A stretch of 64,000 bases of DNA from UBA1189 sp045594245 (lineage in GTDB: Bacteria > Bacteroidota > Bacteroidia > Bacteroidales > Bacteroidaceae), in assembly GCA_045594245.1 (NCBI GenBank), contig JAZNYG010000019.1, forward strand, positions 1 to 64,000, in the 5' to 3' direction. How positions within the stretch are numbered: the first letter of the stretch is position 1; each line of letters begins with the position of its first letter. Both the position numbers and the translations under genes were made by a program. A model generated the notes under the pieces. It was not told where the DNA came from. It saw nothing but the letters and a program-made list of their open reading frames with translations, and ran no database searches. This document shows positions 1 through 10,600 of the stretch, in pieces.

Positions 1-3000
1 AAGAAGTGGCTCACCTATACCAAGGCGGCCAGCTACAGCAACGGCAAGGATTTCGTGAAATTCTCTGACACGAAGGTCGAGGGCGCCTACTTCAAGGTGA
101 CCAACTATGCGGCCGACAACTACGAGCTGCAGCCCTACACCACATCGGGCACCAACGACAAGTACCTCAACTGGTACCAGGGCGTGGGCGGTAACCCCTA
201 CGACGGGCCCAACACGCTGGGCCTGTGGCAAGATGCCGGAGCGGCCGACGGCGGTAGCCGCTACACCTTCACCGAGGTGGTCATCGCCGAGCGTACCTAC
301 ACCATCAGCATCCCCGACGGGCGCACCATCAAGATTGGCAACGCCACCTACAAGGATGGCGACACCTACACCACGGAGGGCAGCGTAGACAAGGCCGACA
401 TCACCGTGGTGGCTCCCGAGGGGCAGTTTGCCGCCGTGGCTATCGACGACGTGAAGCAGACCATCAACGTATACTTCGCCACCCTGCCCACACAACCGGC
501 TACCGTGGCCTACACCCAAGCGGTGGTATACCCCGCCCAGCAGGAAGCCGTAGGCGCAGCCAAGAGCGAGGAGAACGGAGGCGTATACACGCTGAGCAAC
601 AACGTGTTGGCAGCCTCATACATGCGCCTGGGCGATGCCATCTACTTTGCCGGCTCTGATGCCATGGACCTCGTGGCCGGTACCGAGCTCTTCACCGTAG
701 CCTTCGGTTCGGGCGACAATGTGCCTGCATCGGCCATGACGCTCAAGAGCCTCGAGCTTGTGGACCTCACGGCCAACGACAAGGCCATCGGCGGTGCCGA
801 GCACTATGACGGCAAGGCGCTCGTGGCCAACTACGAGTACACCTACAAGGAGAGCACCGTGGCCATCGTATGGCGTGCCGTATTGCGCGACGGCTCGCAC
901 TACCTGCGCACCGAGATGGAGCTCAAGGGCGTGGACGATGTGGACATGTACAACATCATCCCCATGATCTACAATGTGGATACCAAGAAGGCCGGCTCTA
1001 CCCCTGCCGTGGTGGGCAACACCCGCGGGGCCGTGCTCATGAGCAACAAGATATTTGCCGGGCTCGAGACCCCCACGGCCTACAACACCGTGGGCGGTGC
1101 CACCGGCGAGGAGGACAGCTGGAACCTCACTGCCACCCTGCCCGACGTGGCACTCACGGCCAGCTCATGGGTGCCGATGGAGGAGGGCGACAAGGCCATT
1201 GCACGCCTCACCGAGGTGACCGGTGCTGGCTATCAGAACCTCTTGGCCTACAGGCAGACAGGCGTTGAGCTGAAGGAGGGTCAGAAGGTAGAGGTCAAGG
1301 TGCAGTACAAGAGCGGTAGCCACCGCCTCAACTTCGGTGGGGCCGACCTGCTTGCCGCCAATGGCGACATTGCCGCCAACGACTACCATAGCGGCTACTC
1401 GGGTGGTCAGCACGAGAAGAACGTGTTTACCTTCATCGCCCCCAACGACGGCACCTTCACCATCCGTGTCATCGTGGAAAACAAGACCGAGAGCATCGAT
1501 GCCGCCAGCACCCTCAGCACGAAGATATATACCGCCAAGGAGGGCGTGGTAATCAATACCGACGTCGTAGGCATACAGGGCCGCTGGAGCCGCAACACCA
1601 CCCTCGCCAAGGACGAGACCTGGAAGGTGGCCTCCGTGGTGGGACTCATCGCACAGGACGGCACCGAGGCCGACACCGATATACACAAGACACAGAAGCG
1701 CCGCTCCTTCCTCGCCTACTCGGAGCGCGAGCGTGCCGTGCCCTGGCGTGCCATGCCCATGTACCTCACCTGGTATGAGCTGCAAATCAACCGCAACAAT
1801 GCAGCCCCTGGCCGCGAGCATCTCGACAATACGAAGGTGGACGATGTGCTCGATGTGATGGCCCACTGGAAGAGCGACTTCTATGACCGCTATGGCGTAG
1901 CGCCCAAGATATTCATCATCGACGACGGATGGGACAAGTATGGCGAGTGGACCTTCCACGAGAGCTTCCCCAACGAGATGCGCGATATGTCCAAGGTGGC
2001 CGACGAGATGGGTGCAGGCATAGGCGCTTGGCTCGGCCCGGTAGGCGGCTATGGTGCCAGCGGTAACCATCGCCGCTCTTATTGGAGCGACAAGGGCGGC
2101 ATGCAGCTCTCCAATCCCCGTTACTACAAGGCGTTCAAGGATGCCGCATTCAACCTCGTATGCAATCAGGATGGCACAGAGGGCTATCAGCAGGGCAACG
2201 ACAACTACGTCTTCTTCAAGTTTGACGGTATCTCCGGGCAGTTCTCATCCGTAGGCCCCGATGCCGGTGACACCGGCAACGAGAATGCCGAGGGCATCAT
2301 CCGCCTCGAGCAGTATGTGCGCGAGGAGTTGCGCGAAGACATCTTCTTCAACACCTCCGTGGGCACCTGGGCATCGCCCTTCTGGTATCAGATTACCGAT
2401 GCCACATGGCGTCAGGAGAACGACCACGACCGCACGGGCAACAACACCATCAAGCGCGAGAACTGGATTACCTACCGCGACCGACTGGTATATCAGAACT
2501 ACGTGAAGAACTCGCCCATCTGTCCCATCAATACCTTGATGACTCACGGATTCATCCTCACCAAGTACGGTCCTCCCGCAAGCGACGAGCGCGACTACCT
2601 CCCCGTACGCAATGAGCTCCGTGCTGCCTTCCTCTGCGGTTCGGGCATGGTAGAGCTCTACAACGACTACGACCTGATGGGCAGCATCAACGGCGGTGCC
2701 CTCTGGGCCGACCTCGCCGAGTGTATCGCTTGGCAGGAGCGCAATGCCGACGTGCTCCCCGACGCTCACTGGGTAGGCGGAAATCCCTGGACGGGCTCCA
2801 AGGCCGAGGTGTATGGCTGGGCGGCATGGAACGGCACCAAGTCGACACTCGCACTCCGCAACGGTGCCAACGACGCACAGACCTTTACCTTCACCCTGCG
2901 CCAGGCGCTCAACATCCCGAAGAATGTGAACGGCAGCATCATCCTGCGTAGCGCATTCGGCATTCAGGATGCACTTGAAGGACTTGCCGAGGGCACGCCC

Positions 3001-4053
3001 ATCAACATCGACACCGAGCTCACCGTGAAGCTCCCCGGTAGCAGCATCTACGGCTTCGAGGGCATCGATGCTGAGGCTACCATCAATAAGGTGGAGAGCA
3101 TCACACTCACCACCGAGAATGGAGAAACCTCTGTAGCCGCCAATCGCACACTCGTAATCAACGCTGCCATAGCACCCGCCAAGGCGACCTTCCCTGCCAT
3201 TGCATGGAGCAGCAGCAACCCTGAAGTGGCTACCGTCGAGGGCGGACTCGTGACGCCCGTGAAAGAGGGCGAGGTAACCATCACCGCTACGGCCACCGAC
3301 GGTTCGGGCGTCACGGCATCGGTCACCCTCACCGTAACTCCCAAGGTGGTGGAGCCCTATGCCACCAACTTCGACAAGAACACCAATGCCACACGCACCG
3401 ACCGATTCATCAAGAACATCATCTTCGAGGAGGAGGGTGCCGAGGCACAGACCTTGGCCGTAGGCCAGGGCAAGCCCTATATGGACAAAACCGACCAGCT
3501 GCTCACCTGCACCGCAGGCAGTACCGTGAAGGTCACCTTCGACCAGCAGGCCAACTGGATGCACGGATACGTGTATATCGACCTCGACGGCGACAAGCAG
3601 TTCTCCTTCAATGACGGGAACACCGACCAAAGCGGCACCGACGTCGTGTCGTTCAGCTTCTATTCGGGCGACTTCAACAATGATGCCAGCGGTGTCAACT
3701 CCGCAGGAACGACCCTCACGGGCGGTGCCCGCAACACCATGGAGTGCCCCTCGTTTGTGGCACCTGCAAAGGAGGGCGACTACCGCATCCGCTTCAAGAT
3801 GGATTGGAACAGCATCGATGCGGGCGGACAAGTCGCTGCCGATGGCACCTGCACAGGTACCAATGGCATCCTTGCCAACGGAGGCGTTATCGTGGATGCC
3901 ATCCTGCAGGTGAAGGACGGTAGCTCTATCCATACGGTGTCGGCCGATGACGCTCACTCGTCCATCGTCTACGACCTTCAAGGTCGTCCTGTCAGCGGCA
4001 ACCCCGAGCGCGGCGTTTATATCCATGACAATAGAAAGGTGATGTTCAAGTAG
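1..4053 (+). CDS. Secreted GH36-like (clan GH-D) glycosidase, T9SS cargo, 5' truncated
   Basis: The frame is open from base 1, so the N-terminus and signal peptide lie outside the window. In order the protein shows a ricin-like or carbohydrate-binding segment, a beta-sandwich region, then a TIM-barrel resembling melibiase-type alpha-galactosidases: FIIDDGW near nt 1912, a probable nucleophile Asp in KFDG (codon 2224-2226), and an acid/base candidate Asp in TDATW (2398-2400). After the barrel come a bacterial Ig-like domain (about nt 3080-3350), a GEVED-like domain with YIDLDGDKQF (about 3550-3900), and a C-terminal sorting domain with VYDLQGRPV and GVYIHDNRKV (3937-4050), typical of type IX secretion cargo in Prevotella and relatives. 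It probably acts at or outside the cell surface on alpha-galactoside-like glycans. The clan is fairly sure from the motifs; the exact GH family and substrate are inferred. It lies 108 bases before the next gene, with an inverted repeat between. Confidence 0.75.
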   Translation, partial: KKWLTYTKAASYSNGKDFVKFSDTKVEGAYFKVTNYAADNYELQPYTTSGTNDKYLNWYQGVGGNPYDGPNTLGLWQDAGAADGGSRYTFTEVVIAERTYTISIPDGRTIKIGNATYKDGDTYTTEGSVDKADITVVAPEGQFAAVAIDDVKQTINVYFATLPTQPATVAYTQAVVYPAQQEAVGAAKSEENGGVYTLSNNVLAASYMRLGDAIYFAGSDAMDLVAGTELFTVAFGSGDNVPASAMTLKSLELVDLTANDKAIGGAEHYDGKALVANYEYTYKESTVAIVWRAVLRDGSHYLRTEMELKGVDDVDMYNIIPMIYNVDTKKAGSTPAVVGNTRGAVLMSNKIFAGLETPTAYNTVGGATGEEDSWNLTATLPDVALTASSWVPMEEGDKAIARLTEVTGAGYQNLLAYRQTGVELKEGQKVEVKVQYKSGSHRLNFGGADLLAANGDIAANDYHSGYSGGQHEKNVFTFIAPNDGTFTIRVIVENKTESIDAASTLSTKIYTAKEGVVINTDVVGIQGRWSRNTTLAKDETWKVASVVGLIAQDGTEADTDIHKTQKRRSFLAYSERERAVPWRAMPMYLTWYELQINRNNAAPGREHLDNTKVDDVLDVMAHWKSDFYDRYGVAPKIFIIDDGWDKYGEWTFHESFPNEMRDMSKVADEMGAGIGAWLGPVGGYGASGNHRRSYWSDKGGMQLSNPRYYKAFKDAAFNLVCNQDGTEGYQQGNDNYVFFKFDGISGQFSSVGPDAGDTGNENAEGIIRLEQYVREELREDIFFNTSVGTWASPFWYQITDATWRQENDHDRTGNNTIKRENWITYRDRLVYQNYVKNSPICPINTLMTHGFILTKYGPPASDERDYLPVRNELRAAFLCGSGMVELYNDYDLMGSINGGALWADLAECIAWQERNADVLPDAHWVGGNPWTGSKAEVYGWAAWNGTKSTLALRNGANDAQTFTFTLRQALNIPKNVNGSIILRSAFGIQDALEGLAEGTPINIDTELTVKLPGSSIYGFEGIDAEATINKVESITLTTENGETSVAANRTLVINAAIAPAKATFPAIAWSSSNPEVATVEGGLVTPVKEGEVTITATATDGSGVTASVTLTVTPKVVEPYATNFDKNTNATRTDRFIKNIIFEEEGAEAQTLAVGQGKPYMDKTDQLLTCTAGSTVKVTFDQQANWMHGYVYIDLDGDKQFSFNDGNTDQSGTDVVSFSFYSGDFNNDASGVNSAGTTLTGGARNTMECPSFVAPAKEGDYRIRFKMDWNSIDAGGQVAADGTCTGTNGILANGGVIVDAILQVKDGSSIHTVSADDAHSSIVYDLQGRPVSGNPERGVYIHDNRKVMFK

Positions 4054-4097
4054 TTCATTGCGCCTCTTGGCGTAAATTTTTAGATTCTTGAGACCTG

Positions 4098-4127
4098 GTA
4101 GTGCAAATAATGAAAAATTTGCACTAC
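4098..4127 (+). terminator. Perfect 11-base inverted repeat, terminator or operator
   Basis: GTAGTGCAAAT at 4098-4108 is perfectly repeated in inverse at 4117-4127, with an 8-base loop, and is followed by a T-rich run. It can end transcription of the glycosidase gene. Its right arm also overlaps a TACTTTTG promoter-like box at 4125-4132, so it may instead, or also, regulate the next gene. Confidence 0.5.
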
Positions 4128-4132
4128 TTTTG
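4125..4132 (+). promoter_or_regulatory. Bacteroidetes -7 box TACTTTTG
   Basis: This matches the TAnnTTTG consensus 28 bases before the ATG at 4161. No clear TTTG -33 element is seen at the expected 20-base distance, so the call rests on the -7 box only. Confidence 0.4.
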
Positions 4133-4160
4133 TCTTTTCTTTCAGAAACATACGATTCTT

Positions 4161-6947
4161 ATGAGAAGATATATCATTGCATTGCTGCTATTGGGATTGT
4201 CGGTACTGGGCGTGTCGGCACAAGTGGACTCGACGCTGGTGCGCGACCATAGTGACTCTATTCGTGTAAGCCTGGTGACCTGCTCGCCCGGAACTGAGGT
4301 GTATGCGGTGTATGGGCACACGGCACTACGTGTGGAGATTCCCACGCAAGGGGTCGACGTGGCCGTCAACTATGGACTGTTCTCTTTTGATGCCCCCAAC
4401 TTCGTGTGGCGTTTCATTAAGGGCGAGACCGACTATGTGGTGGGTGCCGTGGGCTATCCCATGTTTGAGCGCGAATATACGGAGCGCGGCTCCTCGGTGA
4501 CGCTACAGGAGCTCAATCTCTCTGCTGCCGAGAAGGAGGCGCTGGTGAGGTCGCTCGATAAGAACCTGCGCCCCGAGAATCGTGAATATCGCTACAACTT
4601 CCTCTATAATAACTGTAGCACCAAGGCTCGCGACAAGGTGGAAGAGGTGCTTCGCGGTAGCCTCTCGGTAGGTGGAGCCGAGTCGGTTTCGACGTATCGC
4701 ACCATCCTGCATCAGTATACGGCCGATTATCCTTGGTCGCAATTTGGCATCGACTATCTGCTGGGATTGGAGGCCGACCGACCCATCGGTGCGCGTGAGC
4801 AGATGTTTGCCCCCGAGTATCTGAAGAACTATACGGCAGCTACACGATTGGCCGTATCAGGGCGCGAGTACCCGTATGTGGTGAATGAGGAGGTAGTGGA
4901 GCCTTTGGCTCCCCAGCCTCACACGTTCTCTTTCCCGCTCGCTCCTGTGCAGATGATGGTGCTGCTGCTCTTGTTCACCGCATGCATCTGTGCACTGGAG
5001 TTCCTTTTTGAGCGTCGTCTGTGGTGGTACGACATACTGCTGCTCACCATTCAAGGGTTGATGGGGTGTGTGGTGGCATTCCTCTTCTTCTTCTCCGGGC
5101 ATCCCACGGTGGGGAGCAACCTCCACGTCATATACCTCAATCCGTTGCCGCTACTCTTCATGCCCTTCATCATACGCGACCTGGTGAAGAACCGCAAGAG
5201 TGTGCTCAGCTATGTGCTGGGAGGGCTGCTGGTAGTTTTCTTGGTGGTGGCGCTCTTGGCATACCAGTACATACAGCCTGCGGCTTATATGCTGGTGGCC
5301 ATTCTTCTGCTTCGCGTGGTGCATAATGTGTGGCTCTATCCACTATTGTCGCGCCTGCTCGCTCATCGCAAGCCGGGCTCTTCGCGAAGCAAACATATAC
5401 GTGCGGTGACGGTGCTGGTGACCATGCTGTTCCCTGCCTCGCTCATGGCCGGGGGTGGCAATGAAGTGCCCAAGGTGGTGATAGGCATTGTGGTAGACCA
5501 ACTGCGCTCCGACTATCTGGAGAAGTTTGCCAACCTGTATGGTGACGAGGGCTTCAAGAAACTCTTCGCCGAGGGCCGCGTGTATACCAATGGCTATTTC
5601 GAGCATGCCGGCCCCGACCGCTCGTCGGCCGTGGCATCCATATATAGTGGCTCTACACCCTACTACCATGGCATCACGGGTAACCGCTTCATGGAGCGCA
5701 AGAGCATGCGCGTGCTGGGTGCAGTTGACGATGCTGCCTATGCGGGCATCAATACCTCGGCCTCCACATCACCCTCGCGATTGCTCGTCACCACACTCAC
5801 CGATGAGCTCAAACTCGCTACCCAGGGTCATGGCTATGTGCTCTCCATCGCTCCTGAGCGCGATATGGCGGTGTTGGCTGGTGGCCATGCCCCCAATGCC
5901 GTGCTTTGGCTGAGCGAGGACCAAGCTATGTGGGCCTCTTCAGACTATTATAGTGGAGTGCCCGCTTGGGTGCGCCCCTTCAATCATCGTATTGGTACCC
6001 GCTTCGATTGGGCCAGTGCAGAGTGGGTGCCCTATTACCCTACGGGAGTATACAGCTATTCCGTCTATGATGGAGCCCCAAAAGCATTCCGCCACACGTT
6101 TCGCGGAGGTGATGCCGATGCCGTAAGGCGCTATAAGACTTCGGCCTGCGTGAATGATGAGGTCACCCAACTGGCACAAGCCTGTATCGCCGGTAGTCTC
6201 TTCGGACGAAACAGAACGACCGATATGCTCTGTGTGGGGTATTATGCCGGCAATTACGAACATTCGTCGGAACACTCGCTCGAACTGCAGGATATCTATT
6301 GCCGCCTCGACCGCAATATTGCCGACCTGCTGCGTGCCGTAGAAGAGAAGGTGGGTATGGACAATGCACTCTTCTTCATTACCTCTACGGGCTATTCTGA
6401 TGCTTGCATGCCCGATAACAAGTACTTCACACTGCCCACTGGCGAACTCAAGATGGATCGTTGTGTGGCGCTGCTCAACATGTATCTCGGCGCCTTGTAT
6501 GGCAAGGACAACTATGTGGAGGGTTCATACCTCAATGAGCTGTACCTCAACCATGCCCTCATCGAGAAACGCCAACTGAAGATGAAGGAACTGCTCGACC
6601 GCTGCACCGAGTTCCTGTCCCAAATGGCAGGCATCAAGCGTGTGTATCCCTCGCTCGACCTTCTTTCAGGTTCGGCCGATGCCGCCATGCGCAATAGCTA
6701 CAATGCCGAGCGTTCAGGCGATTTGATATTGGAAGTGTCGCCGGGATGGACACTCGTGGATGATCGTTGGGGCGAACGCGTCTACTACAACCGTGCTCAC
6801 GTGCCGGTGCCAGTCATTCTGTATGGTGCGGGGCTCAGTCCTGTCGTCAGCCGCTCACCCATAGCAGTGGAGAGCGTGGCACCTACCGTGTCGCATATGC
6901 TGCGCATCAGTGTGCCCAATGGCTGCTCTGCCCGTCCTATTGAGTGA
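4161..6947 (+). CDS. lnb: Lnb/DUF4105 membrane protein fused to alkaline-phosphatase-like domain
   Basis: I start at the ATG at 4161, which gives a signal peptide ending VSAQ; longer readings lack one. Residues 21-250 match the DUF4105/Lnb N-terminal periplasmic domain, with candidate catalytic His53 (YGHTA) and Cys152 (YNNCSTK). Five hydrophobic helices follow at about 260-400, as in the lipoprotein N-acyltransferase (Lnb) proposed for Bacteroides. A further signal-like helix (about 413-430) leads into a PafA-type alkaline phosphatase fold at 435-928. That domain keeps one metal-ligand Asp (VVDQLR, Asp446) and the HGITGN loop. Other canonical ligands appear lost: the usual DH pair is replaced by TSTGYSD at 741-747, and STDYxGH by YAGNYEH. 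The C-terminal half may therefore be a non-catalytic binding domain. In relatives these are usually two neighbouring genes (from memory), so this is probably a gene fusion that kept the second signal peptide. The role in lipoprotein acylation is inferred from the family. Confidence 0.75.
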   Translation: MRRYIIALLLLGLSVLGVSAQVDSTLVRDHSDSIRVSLVTCSPGTEVYAVYGHTALRVEIPTQGVDVAVNYGLFSFDAPNFVWRFIKGETDYVVGAVGYPMFEREYTERGSSVTLQELNLSAAEKEALVRSLDKNLRPENREYRYNFLYNNCSTKARDKVEEVLRGSLSVGGAESVSTYRTILHQYTADYPWSQFGIDYLLGLEADRPIGAREQMFAPEYLKNYTAATRLAVSGREYPYVVNEEVVEPLAPQPHTFSFPLAPVQMMVLLLLFTACICALEFLFERRLWWYDILLLTIQGLMGCVVAFLFFFSGHPTVGSNLHVIYLNPLPLLFMPFIIRDLVKNRKSVLSYVLGGLLVVFLVVALLAYQYIQPAAYMLVAILLLRVVHNVWLYPLLSRLLAHRKPGSSRSKHIRAVTVLVTMLFPASLMAGGGNEVPKVVIGIVVDQLRSDYLEKFANLYGDEGFKKLFAEGRVYTNGYFEHAGPDRSSAVASIYSGSTPYYHGITGNRFMERKSMRVLGAVDDAAYAGINTSASTSPSRLLVTTLTDELKLATQGHGYVLSIAPERDMAVLAGGHAPNAVLWLSEDQAMWASSDYYSGVPAWVRPFNHRIGTRFDWASAEWVPYYPTGVYSYSVYDGAPKAFRHTFRGGDADAVRRYKTSACVNDEVTQLAQACIAGSLFGRNRTTDMLCVGYYAGNYEHSSEHSLELQDIYCRLDRNIADLLRAVEEKVGMDNALFFITSTGYSDACMPDNKYFTLPTGELKMDRCVALLNMYLGALYGKDNYVEGSYLNELYLNHALIEKRQLKMKELLDRCTEFLSQMAGIKRVYPSLDLLSGSADAAMRNSYNAERSGDLILEVSPGWTLVDDRWGERVYYNRAHVPVPVILYGAGLSPVVSRSPIAVESVAPTVSHMLRISVPNGCSARPIE

Positions 6948-6978
6948 TTTTTCTGAGAGATATTCAGTGGAGTAGGGG

Positions 6979-7410
6979 CTACTCGTCAATGTCTACGAGA
7001 CGTAGTGTCCTGCTAAAGGTAAGCACGGTGCCATTGTCGAGCTCTAGATCATACATACGCCCATTGTTCTCAAATTTGCGGATATAATTTTGGGGGAAGT
7101 GCTTCTTCGTGGTGAGAAGTATCTTCTGTGGAATGATTTCATCGGGTACCGCCCCATTCTCGCAACTAACCTCGGTACATAGTCCCGTGCGGTCAAACTG
7201 CAAGTCTATGCCGCCTTTGAGCTTTACCTCATACTGTGTGAGGCTTGCCCGACGCTCTATGTACACCTCTTTGAAAGGAATATTCTTGAAGTAGGTGAGC
7301 ACGAATATCTTGGCATTCTTGGGTAGTTCACCAAAAGTGATGGCCTGTTCCTCTGCGTGGAGCGACAAGCAGGCGAAGAGGACGATGAAGATAGAAGCAA
7401 TTTTTTTCAT
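6979..7410 (-). CDS. PepSY-like periplasmic protein
   Basis: This is a 143-residue protein with a signal peptide (MKKIASIFIVLFACLSLHA). The rest resembles the putative beta-lactamase-inhibitor-like PepSY domain common in Bacteroidales: an N-terminal helix with LPKNAKIFVLTYF, then beta strands with YEVKLKGGIDLQF and YDLELDNGTVLTF, i.e. two half-domain repeats. Such proteins are periplasmic and their function is mostly unknown. It is convergent with the preceding gene, 31 bases away, with no strong terminator between. Confidence 0.7.
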   Translation of the reverse strand: MKKIASIFIVLFACLSLHAEEQAITFGELPKNAKIFVLTYFKNIPFKEVYIERRASLTQYEVKLKGGIDLQFDRTGLCTEVSCENGAVPDEIIPQKILLTTKKHFPQNYIRKFENNGRMYDLELDNGTVLTFSRTLRLVDIDE

Positions 7411-7600
7411 GGTGATATGATGCTTTATTGTTCTGTGCGCAAATGTATAAATTATTCGGGAAAGAAGAAACTTTTTCTTGCCGTTTTTTTATGCTCTATT
7501 GTATATCTGTAAGTGGAATTGTAAGATATGGATATGTGATGATTTTTTTGAGTAGTATGAATGAAATCTCTCAAAGACTCGATAAATGGAAAAATCTCTA

Positions 7601-7608
7601 TATCTTTG
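7601..7608 (+). promoter_or_regulatory. Bacteroidetes -7 box TATCTTTG
   Basis: This perfect TAnnTTTG match lies 61 bases before the GH89 start in the 260-base divergent gap. No convincing -33 box is seen. The rest of the gap is AT-rich with no gene I can support. Confidence 0.5.
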
Positions 7609-7669
7609 TGCATTAGATCTCTTATTATAAATGACCATGACAAAACTTAATCAAAATAACACAAATCTT

Positions 7670-10600
7670 ATGAAGAAAAAGTTTACGTTGTTTCTTGCTT
7701 CGTTACTTCTTTGCCTTTCGGCCCATGCAGAGTTTGTCCCTGGCAAGATGTATGCGTTGAAGGAGAGTACCACGGGATTGTATTTGGATATTCAGACATT
7801 GGGAATCGACGAGCCGAATGCAGGCGTTACTACCAACAATATCAGCCTCAATGTCAAGCCTTGTATCATTTATTTCGAGGCGGGCACTACGGACAATACG
7901 AAATGGGCGCTAAAAAATGCAAGCGGATCCTACGTCATGCAAGCGTCGAGCCGAAACTGGAATGCGGTGATTGGTACCACAGCCTACGAATGGACTATCA
8001 GTAAAACAGAAGCAGACCTTTATACGATTGCTCGTGCAGACGGAAAATTTGTCAATATCGATACGAAAACTGCAGAGCAACCACTTTACTGCGACAAGGG
8101 CACAGGTATGGAGTTTGCGCTCATCCCTTACAGCGATTTGAATAGAGGTGCATATACAATCAAGAGCCCTTTTAATACTGTTGATCTTGGTACAATACAG
8201 AGCTCTGCAGCGCTCAATGCCATCACTACGCCTACTACGATTGTCATTCAGAATCGTGCAAACAATAATTCATATTACCTTGCAGGTACCAGTAATCAGG
8301 CGAGTTTTGAAGAAGCATTGCTCGTTTGGGAACCTGTAACAGAGGGTTTTGCTGGCAAATATTATCTACGCACCACCGATGCGGAAAATGGCTACTTCCA
8401 GAAAACTGCCTCACAGGTTGATGTGACGCTTGGCAAAAAGGATAACGCACAGGTATTCTATACCACTGCGCCTACATCTGGTGGCTCTGGAGCTACCCTA
8501 TGTAATGCTGTTGGTGACCTTGTCAATGCAGATATCGATAATCTTGTCCGTTTTGTTCAGGAGGGAGGCACTACTTGGCTCAATTGCCAGAGTGGCACAG
8601 CTAAGCCTAAACTTGGCAATAGTGGGTATGGGGTATGGACCGTCCACAACGTATATTCTGTGGTGGATGCTACTTATCTCAGCCTTACCCAAGTAGGTGA
8701 CACAAAGGCTTCATTCCAAGCGACTCCGACAAAGTTCTACATGACCCCATCTGCCGGAGCTTGGTTAATTGAGGACAAGGACAATGGTGGTAAGTATGTC
8801 GGTTCAACTCACGATTGGAATACAACAACAGACTTCTCTTTGTGGACCATCTGTGATCCCAATACCGAAGGTTATGCTCAGATTACCCGTTTGGCCGATA
8901 ATGCCAAGTTCCTTGGTAGTGACCAAAATGCCAATGTGGGTACAGGTATCTTTACCAATGTGGGTAGCGGCTGTAATGGTTGGCTTTTCGAGGGTGCATT
9001 CGATTGTACCACAACAGGCACGGATACTAATGGCAAATATCATTTCACCTCTGACTATATTGCCTATGCAGGTGCTTGCAACAAACTGCGCTTCACACTC
9101 ACCGAGTCGGGTGCATTCTTCAAAAATGGTTCTAATCGTTTAAGCCTTGATGAGTTTAAGCTCTATGATGCTACTGGAGAGGTCGTAGAATTGGCCGCTG
9201 AAGATGTTACAGGCAACAATGGTAAAACCTATGCAGGATTCTTCGATGGGGTCAATGGCACTTATGGCGGAACTGCAACATGGGATTCAGGTACTGAAGA
9301 CGACTGGTTTGAAATTACACTGCCCAATGGCGTAGACCTTGGCGGAGCATTCAAGTTCTCATTCGTAACAGAGAATACTACCATGAACGCCAAGGCGTTT
9401 GAAATCAAGACCTCATACGTTAAGCCCTCTGACTATGCATTTGCCATCAGCGGTGCCCCGCAGGATGCAGCCGTTATTGTGACATACGATGGCAAAGAGA
9501 TTGCTGCTGGTGCCGCAATTGCTGTCTCAACCTTTGACAGCAACCTCATTACAGCTACCGACATTGCAGGCTATACTTGGAGTGTTGTGGTAGATGACGA
9601 GAACGAGACAATCACCCTCGTATACACCGAGGCTCCTATTGTAGAGAATCCTCAAGCTGTGGTTGACCTCGTCAACCGTATCGGTGGAGCAGGCACAGAC
9701 GGGAAGTTCAAGTTCGTGCTCGACCCCTCGATGAACAGCAAGCAAGAGGTATTCGTGCTTGGCAGCGAAGATAACAAGATTCTCATCAAGGGTACTACCA
9801 TCAGCGCCATTACCACAGGTTTGGGTTGGTACTTGAACAACATTGCTCACGTCAACATCGCTTGGAACTCGCTCAATGAGAAAACCGTGGCTGTGAAGAA
9901 CGAGAATGCGGCTTATGTAGATCTTTCTAATATAGAACTTCCTCTTCCCTCGGAAGAAACCCACACCTGCGATGCTAAGTATCGCTACTACTTGAACACC
10001 TGTGTCTTTGGTTATTCTATGACCTCTTGGACCTGGACTCGCTGGCAGCAGGAGATAGACTGGATGGCACTCCATGGTATCAACATGCCGCTCCAACTCG
10101 TAGGCCTCGAAGAGGTGTGGCGCTCGTTCCTCACCATGGAGGATGCTAACGGCAACCGTAAGTATGGTTACGACGATGAAGCCGCGAAAGCCTTCGTGGC
10201 AGGTCCTGCCTTCATCGCTTGGTGGGCCATGAACAACCTCGAAGGATGGGGTGGTACAGCCGCAGGAACCAAGAGCGGTGGCACTTGGGAAGGTGCCGGT
10301 GGCGTGCAGGACGATGCTTGGTATGTGCGTCAGAAGGAACTTGCAGGCAAGATTACAGCCGCACAGCGTGCCCTCGGTATGCAACCCGTATTGCCCGGTT
10401 GGTCGGGTATGGTGCCCACCAACTTTGCCTCTAAGTCGGGATATGCGACCCGTAGCAATGGGGGCAACTGGGCAGGCGACTTCGTGCGTCCGCTCCTGCT
10501 CAGTGTAAGCAATGCCAAATATGCTGAGATTGCAGCCGACTACTACGAGTGCTTGCACGCCGTGATGGGCGAGAGCCAGTACTACTCTATGGACCCCTTC

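Noticed and set aside
2245..4026. Long open frame antisense to the glycosidase gene
   Set aside because: It mirrors a high-GC coding frame, has protein-unlike composition and no start context; the sense frame is clearly the gene.
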